A stretch of 22,140 nucleotides of DNA from an uncultured Clostridia bacterium (GTDB taxonomy: Bacteria; Bacillota; Clostridia; Christensenellales; Aristaeellaceae): NCBI GenBank assembly GCA_937874275.1, contig CALNAU010000127.1:1-22140 (forward strand), read 5' to 3'. Below are positions 13,590 to 19,733 of the stretch, in pieces. Position 1 is the stretch's first letter, and the number at the start of each line of letters is the position of its first letter. The notes under the pieces are model-generated. The model was not told where the DNA came from and did no database searches. It saw only the letters and a list, made by a program, of their open reading frames with translations. Both the position numbers and the translations under genes were made by a program.

Positions 13590-14744
13590 ATGAAGAGGCG
13601 GCTGCCCCTGTTGCTGTTATTGATGGTGCTGTGTTTGACTGTGACGTCGGTTGTGGCGGATGAAGAGGTATCCCTGTTTCAGGTGCCCACACCCGCACCG
13701 GCTATAACCGAACAAACGGTGGAGTCGCCAAGCGAACCTGCCCAAACGCAGGATGCCATTATACCCGCTGCCAATATTCTGCCCGACGGCAGCGTGGTGG
13801 TCACCATCAGCGCGGTGGGCGACCTGACCTTTGGCGGGGATGTGCGCAAGAGCGCGGCAAGCATTTTTGACCGGGAGCTGAAGAAGCAGGGAAATGACCT
13901 GAGCTTTGTTACCAGAAACGTAAAAGAACTCCTCAGTCAGGATGATATGACCATCGCCAACTTCGAGACCACGCTCACCACGGCACCGGTATACAAGAAG
14001 AGTAACCAGTTCGTGTTCTCCGCCCCGCCGGAGTATGTGGAGATTCTCGAGCATGGCAGCATTGAGGCCGTTTCCTTTGAAAACAATCACGCGATGGATC
14101 ATGGCGAAACCGGCATTTCCGATACACAGGAGGTATTAACCTCGGCCGGTATCACCTGGAGCACCGAAAAACAGCCCGCAGTATTTGAAACCGCGAGCGG
14201 CATCAAAATCGGCCTGCTGTCCTATCAAACGTTCAACGGGCAGTATCCCCGTCTGCAGACGCAGGTGCCCAACGATATTGCCAATATGCGAAACCAGGCT
14301 GATATTGTGCTGGTGAGTTATCACTGGGGCGATGAGTTGGACTATGCCCCCAACGCGCGCCAACAGCAGCTGGGCCGATTGACCATCGATGCCGGCGCCG
14401 ATCTTGTGGTTGGTCATCACAGCCACCGGATCAACCCCATTGAGTTGTATAACGGCAAGTATATCGTATATTCTCTGGCGAATTTCAGCTTCGCCGGCAA
14501 TAACAAACCCGATGATATGAGCTCTTTCATCTTTCAGACGCGTTTCAGCGTCAAGGATGGCAGCGCGCAGCCATACGGATTTCGGATCATTCCCATGCGC
14601 ATCTCCTCCAAAACGGATTACAATGATTTCATCCCAACCCCCTTTACAGACCAGCGCCTGATTGATAATGTCATCAACGTGCTACAGTCCAACGGGAAGA
14701 AGCTTGAGTACGCGGTGGCCTCCTACCCGGTGGATTGGGAGTGA
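13590..14744 (+). CDS. Secreted CapA-family metallophosphatase-like protein
   Basis: A 384-residue protein with an N-terminal signal peptide (MKRRLP then a leucine-rich core, probable cleavage near VVA-DE at residue 23) and no lipobox, so probably exported. After a short Pro/Thr-rich linker comes the CapA/PgsA-type domain of the calcineurin-like superfamily: SAVGDLTFGGD at 75-84, NFETTLT at 124-130, NNHAMDHG at 165-172, SYHWGDE at 243-249 and GHHSHRINP at 275-283. Named members take part in poly-gamma-glutamate capsule production, but many are of unknown function, and no capB/capC-like gene is present here. AAAGGAG at 13577-13583 fixes the start. It lies 41 bases after fhs and 9 bases before the next gene, so it probably shares their transcript. 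Confidence 0.88.
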   Translation: MKRRLPLLLLLMVLCLTVTSVVADEEVSLFQVPTPAPAITEQTVESPSEPAQTQDAIIPAANILPDGSVVVTISAVGDLTFGGDVRKSAASIFDRELKKQGNDLSFVTRNVKELLSQDDMTIANFETTLTTAPVYKKSNQFVFSAPPEYVEILEHGSIEAVSFENNHAMDHGETGISDTQEVLTSAGITWSTEKQPAVFETASGIKIGLLSYQTFNGQYPRLQTQVPNDIANMRNQADIVLVSYHWGDELDYAPNARQQQLGRLTIDAGADLVVGHHSHRINPIELYNGKYIVYSLANFSFAGNNKPDDMSSFIFQTRFSVKDGSAQPYGFRIIPMRISSKTDYNDFIPTPFTDQRLIDNVINVLQSNGKKLEYAVASYPVDWE

Positions 14745-14753
14745 AGCAACATC

Positions 14754-15722
14754 ATGCGTGCGAAGATTATGATACTAAGCGGAAATGACCAGGCGAAACG
14801 CCTGGCATTTTCTGTGCAAGGGGTATTGAGTGATTTGGCCATTGCGTTTGGCCACTCCTTCTTGATGAAGGAGGAAAAAATATCTACGGCTTCCGTGGCT
14901 GAATACGGTAGCGCGATGACGCAAGAGGCAATCGACGAAGCAAAACAATGCGACGCGGTATTGTGCCTGACCGATGATGGGCAGGGCGTGATTGAATTGG
15001 CTGCGGGAATAGGAAGCATTGTCTGCGGGCATGTCTACCAACTGCCGGAAATGCTGGCGCAGCACTCCTTGCTCAAAAGCGGGACATTGCCACATGGCTT
15101 AATTGCCTGGCCCTTGAGCACGCAACCAAACACATTAACGGATGCCGCTGTCCTGGTGTATGGCTTATCCAAGGCTCAACTGGTGCCCATCCGGGAGATC
15201 CCTTTGACTGGGAAGCGCAGCAGGGATTGGATGGCAGCGACCGGTTCAGTTGCCGCGCAAAATGGCCAAACCCAACCGCACCTGTCGGATGTCAATCATG
15301 TCTTGGAGGGGCTGCTAACAGTGCCGGAGGAGATGGGCATTGTGTTTGCCACACCCTCCGCTGCTTCCTCTGTTCATGCTGTGGCTTCGAGCTTGTCCGG
15401 CTTATCTCCGCTCTTGTTCGACACATATTGGGACAAACAACGTGCAATAGCCCATGCTGTGCAGATAGGCCAGAATGCAGCCCCGGACATGACGAATCCC
15501 TTTGGCGCACTCTATGCTGCAGCGCACATGCTCAAGCATACGCTGCGATTAACGCGTGAGGCAGATTGTTTGCTGACCAGCATCCATAACGTGCTGGAAG
15601 CCGGATGGCGTACCCCGGATATGTCGGCAGATAATACGGCCATGCACATCGGCACCGAAGCTGTTTGCGGCTTAATCAGCCAACAGATTGAACTGGCCGG
15701 CACCTTGATAAACCTATCGTGA
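14754..15722 (+). CDS. Degenerate isopropylmalate/isocitrate-dehydrogenase-like protein, function unknown
   Basis: The 322 residues resemble the LeuB/Icd fold most clearly at the C-terminus: NPFGALYAAAHMLKHTL (248-264), LEAGWRTPDM (281-290) and IGTE (299-302) line up with the usual ANP-x-ILS-ALLLRYSL, GIRTGD and STDEMG blocks. At the N-terminus YGSAMTQEAIDEAKQCDAVL (51-70) resembles the segment before the GSVGGPKW loop. Expected active-site elements are not visible: the nucleotide loop, RELTGGIYFG (here VPIREIPLTGKRS), the catalytic lysine block and the metal aspartates of NLFGDILSD (here ATPSAASSVHA). Family placement is from memory of LeuB and is fairly good; loss of catalysis is inference. 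Its stop overlaps the next gene's start, suggesting a joint role. No strong ribosome binding site; it may be coupled to the gene before. Confidence 0.7.
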   Translation: MRAKIMILSGNDQAKRLAFSVQGVLSDLAIAFGHSFLMKEEKISTASVAEYGSAMTQEAIDEAKQCDAVLCLTDDGQGVIELAAGIGSIVCGHVYQLPEMLAQHSLLKSGTLPHGLIAWPLSTQPNTLTDAAVLVYGLSKAQLVPIREIPLTGKRSRDWMAATGSVAAQNGQTQPHLSDVNHVLEGLLTVPEEMGIVFATPSAASSVHAVASSLSGLSPLLFDTYWDKQRAIAHAVQIGQNAAPDMTNPFGALYAAAHMLKHTLRLTREADCLLTSIHNVLEAGWRTPDMSADNTAMHIGTEAVCGLISQQIELAGTLINLS

Positions 15723-16825
15723 TATTGCCGGACTATCATCGTTGCGGCACCAACATGGTGGCCTCCATTGCGCAATACTTTGGCGTTCAACCGCTTCACC
15801 ATACGCTGCCAGAGTTGGATGCTCTGCTGGCATCCGGTCAATACCGCAACATAGTATTGCTCGTACTTGATGGTATGGGGATGGAGGTCCTTGAACGTTG
15901 TCTGAAGCCGGACGGCCTTTTGCGCAGCCGGTTGATAACGCCTATTTCAGCCGTATTTCCTTCCACCACCACGGCAGCTACCACCAGCCTGATTTCGGGC
16001 CTCAATCCTGGGGAGCACGGCTGGATTGGATGGACCCTGCACTTTGATCAATTGGGTAAAAGTGTTGATACGTTCAGCAATCTGGCACAATTCACAAATA
16101 CACCAGCAGCATGCTTTCACGCGGCAGAAACCTTCCTGCCATACCAAGCACTCACCGATACGGTGAATCGGCAAGGTACGGCAAAAGCTGTAACGATTTC
16201 ACCGTATGCCAACATAAGAGTGAATTCCTTACAGCAGCTTGTCACGAAAACGGTGGAAGTGCTCCGAGAGCCTGGGCAACACTACGTCTACGCCTATTGG
16301 GGAGAGCCAGATCACACCATGCATCGGTTGGGGTGTCATCATGCTGAAATCCAACACATCATGAACAACATAGAGGAACGCTTGATTGAATTGCACCAAA
16401 GTCTATCCAAACAAGACTTGGTTCTGGTCACGGCAGACCATGGTTTGCTTGATGCTCCGCCCGATTATTTTGAGGATTTTCCGGAATTGCATGCCATGCT
16501 TCGCATGCCACCCGCTGTGGAGCCAAGGGCAGCCGCGCTTTATGTGCAAGAAAAAGCGCTTTCCGTATTTCCCGCCGCATTTAAGCAGGCCTTCGGAAAG
16601 CGCTATTGGCTGATGACAGGCGATGAGGCTGTATCGTCCGGCTTATTTGGACCAGACGACATGAATCCTTTGCTGCGTAGTTTGGTTGGTGACTATTTCG
16701 CTGTCGCCGTCAGCAATCATGCACTGTTTGATAGAAGGGAACACTGCAACGTAATCGGTGTACACGCTGGCCTGACAGAGCAGGAGATGCGGGTGCCTCT
16801 GATTGCGATGTCGGGCGATGTCTGA
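15719..16825 (+). CDS. Alkaline-phosphatase-superfamily phosphodiesterase/pyrophosphatase-like enzyme
   Basis: A 368-residue protein of the type I phosphodiesterase/nucleotide pyrophosphatase group. Metal and nucleophile motifs are complete: LVLDGMG with D51, FPSTTTAATTSL with probable nucleophile T84, EPDHTMH with D198 and H202, TADHG with D240 and H241, and GVHAGLT with H349. GLNPGEHGWIGW after the nucleophile is typical of the bacterial branch of this family. No signal peptide or membrane segment is seen, so it should act in the cytoplasm. Substrate is unknown; a phosphodiester or pyrophosphate is likely. The GTG start overlaps the preceding stop as GTGA and has no clear ribosome binding site, so translation is probably coupled. 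Sampled stretches have lower GC (about 45-52%) than the ribosomal operon. Confidence 0.85.
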   Translation: MILPDYHRCGTNMVASIAQYFGVQPLHHTLPELDALLASGQYRNIVLLVLDGMGMEVLERCLKPDGLLRSRLITPISAVFPSTTTAATTSLISGLNPGEHGWIGWTLHFDQLGKSVDTFSNLAQFTNTPAACFHAAETFLPYQALTDTVNRQGTAKAVTISPYANIRVNSLQQLVTKTVEVLREPGQHYVYAYWGEPDHTMHRLGCHHAEIQHIMNNIEERLIELHQSLSKQDLVLVTADHGLLDAPPDYFEDFPELHAMLRMPPAVEPRAAALYVQEKALSVFPAAFKQAFGKRYWLMTGDEAVSSGLFGPDDMNPLLRSLVGDYFAVAVSNHALFDRREHCNVIGVHAGLTEQEMRVPLIAMSGDV

Positions 16826-16847
16826 CAGCAGTGACGGAATATAATAC

Positions 16848-17927
16848 CTAATTTGCAGGGTTGCTTGCGCCAAGCGACCTTGCGCTTTGTTGTAAACCCT
16901 CTGTCATGTGCACGGTGCGGTCATTCAGCACCCATAGGGCTTCTACACCATCCAGACCATCGACATAAGCTCGCCCTTCTTCATATGGCATGAGGAACAA
17001 CGCGGTAGACAGCAGATCAGCGTAACCTGAGTCCTCTGTAATGACTGTAACCGAGCGCATGTGGTCGCTTGGCATGAGCGTTTGCGGGGATACAATGTGG
17101 TGATAGCGCTTGCCGTCAAGCATAAAGAACCGCTGGTAATCACCGCTTGTGACGACCGAGGTATTGTGCAAAAACAACACTTCCAGAATATCCGAATTGG
17201 CATCCGTCATCACCATGCCATCCGGGTCCTGAATGCCGATTCCCCAATTCTTTCGCCCATCCATGGGGGCATGGCCGACGCGTACGTTGCCGCCCGCATT
17301 GATATAGAAAGAAGATACTTCGCTTTTGAGCATTTCTTGTGCGACTAACTCGGTAGCGTACCCTTTGGCAACCGCGCCCAAGTCCACCTGCAAGGCTGCA
17401 TTGGCGTAGAAAACCGTTTGTGCGTCGTCATCCAGCACCAGGTCCGCAATGTCGGCATTGAGGCTGGCACCTTTCAACTTCTCCATCTCAGGCAGATAGG
17501 CATCGCTTGGATTGGCGTCGGCGACGTCGCGGGCATCGTGCCATAGCTCCAACACAGCCCCCAGTGCGATGTTGACCAACCCGCCAGTCTCTGTATACAT
17601 CCGCTTGCCATAGGAAAGCAAGTTAAACAATGGAGCGGGCACCTGGACAGGCGCCTTGGCAGCGCTGTGGTTCAAGGTATACAGGTTGTTGACGCCTTCA
17701 TAGGCGTGATAACGGTCAAACATCTGATGGTAGGCTTGAAACTGCTCCTGCGCTTTGGCGGTGACTTGTTCAAAGGATTCCTTGCTGGGGGCAAACCCTT
17801 GAATGGTAATCACCGTGTCGAAGGTGCCGAAAAAGGAATAGGTGTATTTCTCATAGCTGGCTTGTGCGCACCCGCTCAGCGCCGGTAACAGGCATATGAT
17901 GGTAAGGAAAATTGCCAAACGCCTCAT
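16848..17927 (-). CDS. apbE: ApbE-family FAD:protein FMN transferase, lipoprotein
   Basis: Covalently attaches FMN to threonine in target flavoproteins, usually outside the membrane. The 359 residues start with a lipoprotein signal (MRRLAIFLTII... LPALSGC, lipidated C20). Family blocks follow: FGTFDTVITI, VDLGAVAKGYATE, INAGGNVRVG, SGDYQRFF, HHIVSPQTLMP and the metal-site segment ADLLSTALFLM. ATG 17927 is chosen because GAGGAG at 17940-17935 lies seven bases upstream; an in-frame GTG at 17942 overlaps that site. It begins 11 bases after the era stop and is therefore probably the last gene of the phoH-era operon, which is not a usual place for it. No obvious target such as an Rnf or Nqr subunit or FMN-binding-domain protein is in the window. 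Confidence 0.93.
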   Translation of the reverse strand: MRRLAIFLTIICLLPALSGCAQASYEKYTYSFFGTFDTVITIQGFAPSKESFEQVTAKAQEQFQAYHQMFDRYHAYEGVNNLYTLNHSAAKAPVQVPAPLFNLLSYGKRMYTETGGLVNIALGAVLELWHDARDVADANPSDAYLPEMEKLKGASLNADIADLVLDDDAQTVFYANAALQVDLGAVAKGYATELVAQEMLKSEVSSFYINAGGNVRVGHAPMDGRKNWGIGIQDPDGMVMTDANSDILEVLFLHNTSVVTSGDYQRFFMLDGKRYHHIVSPQTLMPSDHMRSVTVITEDSGYADLLSTALFLMPYEEGRAYVDGLDGVEALWVLNDRTVHMTEGLQQSARSLGASNPAN

Positions 17928-17938
17928 GTCGATGCTCC

Positions 17939-18832
17939 TCACTGCTCGGCGTAGCCCAACGACTTGAGGTCGTTGAGGTTATCCAGCCATCCTGTGCGCA
18001 CCTTTACCCAAAGTTGTAAGTTTACCTGATGGCCAAGCAATGCCTCGATGTCGGCCCTTGACTGGCTGCCGATTTTGCCCAGCATATCGCCTTGACGCCC
18101 GATGATAATCCGCTTGTGTGCCTCGCGCTCGCAGTATATATCGGCGTGTATCTCCGTCAAATCATCTCGTACTTCTTTGACGGACAGCACCTCCACACCA
18201 ATGCCGTGGGGAACTTCCTCACGCAACAGCATCAGCGCCTTTTCACGGATGATTTCTGCAATCATTTGCCGCTCATTCTGGTCTGTCCAGATATCGCCCG
18301 GATAATACTGAGGCCCTTCGGGCAACCGCTCCCGGATGGCTGCCATCAGCTGCTCCAGCCCCTCGCCCGTGCGCGCGCTGATGGGAAGTATCATATCAAA
18401 TCTATAGGGTGAGAAGGCGGAAATGATAGGCAGCAGCCGCTGGGGATGCACCGTATCTGTCTTATTGATCAGCAAAAACTTGGGCACATGCAGCCCGGCG
18501 TTCGCCTGCGCAAGGGCGTGATCGTCCTGCCCTACTTTGCCCGCGTCCACCAGTTGACACAGCAGGTCAATGCCCTGCAGCGCGTCCTTGATAGTCTTTT
18601 CCATATATTCGCCCAACTTGGTACGTGGACGATGAACACCGGGCGTATCCACGAATACAGTCTGGGAATGTGTATCACCCACAATGCCCAGAATCCGGTT
18701 GCGGGTCGTCTGGGGCTTTGGGGTGACGATGGATACCTTCTCGCCAACCAACCGGTTGATGAGGGTAGATTTGCCAACATTGGGGCGGCCAACAACCGCC
18801 ACAAACCCGGAGTGAAATTGCTGATCAGCCAT
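17939..18832 (-). CDS. era: GTPase Era
   Basis: Era binds the 3' end of 16S rRNA and is a checkpoint in 30S assembly. From ATG 18832 the product is 297 residues. The GTPase domain has GRPNVGKST (G1), PQTTRNRILG (G2 region), DTPGVHRPR (G3), NKTD (G4) and SARTGEG (G5). The C-terminal KH domain contains RIIIGRQGDMLGKIGSQSR and ends with the usual W-x-DNLNDLKSLGY motif. AAAGGA five bases before ATG 18832 decides the start over the in-frame ATG at 18859. It overlaps the ybeY-cdd stop by eight bases, as expected for a coupled operon. recO, which often follows era, is not here. Confidence 0.97.
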   Translation of the reverse strand: MADQQFHSGFVAVVGRPNVGKSTLINRLVGEKVSIVTPKPQTTRNRILGIVGDTHSQTVFVDTPGVHRPRTKLGEYMEKTIKDALQGIDLLCQLVDAGKVGQDDHALAQANAGLHVPKFLLINKTDTVHPQRLLPIISAFSPYRFDMILPISARTGEGLEQLMAAIRERLPEGPQYYPGDIWTDQNERQMIAEIIREKALMLLREEVPHGIGVEVLSVKEVRDDLTEIHADIYCEREAHKRIIIGRQGDMLGKIGSQSRADIEALLGHQVNLQLWVKVRTGWLDNLNDLKSLGYAEQ

Positions 18833-19733
18833 GACGTTCCTTTCCAAGTAGATGGGCATCGGCGCCGGTAGCGGGGGAAAAGCTATGGGGAAGCAAATCC
18901 TTCAAAGTCGATTCAGCGACTTGCCCGTCGTCCCATGTAATCAACACCCGCAAATCGGGCGCGAACTCACTCAACACCTGTCGGCATGCACCGCAAGGCC
19001 AGGGCGCGTGTTGATCGGCCGCAATCGCAATGGCAGAAAAACGCCGTTTGCCCTCGCTGATTGCTTTGAACACCGCCGTGCGCTCCCCACAATTCGTCAA
19101 GCCAAAGGACGCATTCTCTACGTTACATCCTGTGTAAAGCGTGCCATCCTCTGCCTGCAAACAGGCGCCCACCCGAAAGCCGGAGTAGGGGGCATAGGCG
19201 GTTTTCATGGCCTCTCGCGCTGCCTGAAGCAACACATCATCCATGTTGCGTATTTGGCCTATTCCGCCCAGTGTCTCTTCTTCTTTATGTCTCATATTGC
19301 GTTTGTCTTCCTCCATTTGGTGATCATAGCCCATGAGGTGAAATAACCCATGGACCAACAAATAGCACAATTCCCGTTCATACGGATGGCCGTATTGCGT
19401 TGCCTGCTCCCGGGCTCGGGGCAGCGAAATGATGATATCGCCAAGGAAACTCGCCCCCAAATCGGCATCCCATTCCTCGAGCAGTAGCTGTTCGGCCTGC
19501 CCGGCGGTATCGCCTGCGGGATAATCAATGCTTGGAAAGCTAAGTACATCCGTGGGACGATTGATGCCGCGATGCGCGGTGTTGAGTGCCGCGATTCCCC
19601 GGTCATCGGTGAGCACTACCTGCACATAGCAGGGAGTCATCACCCCTTCAACAGTGGCTGCATGACGTGCAGCAGCCTGCAATACGTCATATTGACTGTC
19701 GGGCAGGTCGCCATCAATCAGCAGCCTGATCAC
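18825..19733 (-). CDS. ybeY-cdd: Fusion: endoribonuclease YbeY + cytidine deaminase Cdd
   Basis: One uninterrupted frame of 302 residues joins two enzymes normally encoded separately. Residues 1 to about 155 are YbeY, the zinc endoribonuclease for 16S rRNA maturation and ribosome quality control: HRGINRPTDVLSFP at 54-67, FLGDIIIS at 96-103 and the zinc motif VHGLFHLMGYDH at 127-138 (H128, H132, H138). Residues from about 164 onward are a full cytidine deaminase, similar in length to the 136-residue Bacillus enzyme: AYAPYSGFRVGA at 179-190, CNVENASFG at 203-211, NCGERTA with C215 and E217, and PCGAC with C247 and C250. All catalytic residues are kept. The join is only about ten residues long. 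GTG start overlaps the pgpH stop as GTGA. An internal ATG at residue 164 exists without a good ribosome binding site. Confidence 0.93.
   Translation of the reverse strand: MIRLLIDGDLPDSQYDVLQAAARHAATVEGVMTPCYVQVVLTDDRGIAALNTAHRGINRPTDVLSFPSIDYPAGDTAGQAEQLLLEEWDADLGASFLGDIIISLPRAREQATQYGHPYERELCYLLVHGLFHLMGYDHQMEEDKRNMRHKEEETLGGIGQIRNMDDVLLQAAREAMKTAYAPYSGFRVGACLQAEDGTLYTGCNVENASFGLTNCGERTAVFKAISEGKRRFSAIAIAADQHAPWPCGACRQVLSEFAPDLRVLITWDDGQVAESTLKDLLPHSFSPATGADAHLLGKERHG

Noticed and set aside
16866..16895. AAGCG/CGCTT hairpin just inside the apbE 3' end as terminator for the plus-strand unit
   Set aside because: Only five pairs and a three-base T-run, inside coding sequence; too weak to call.
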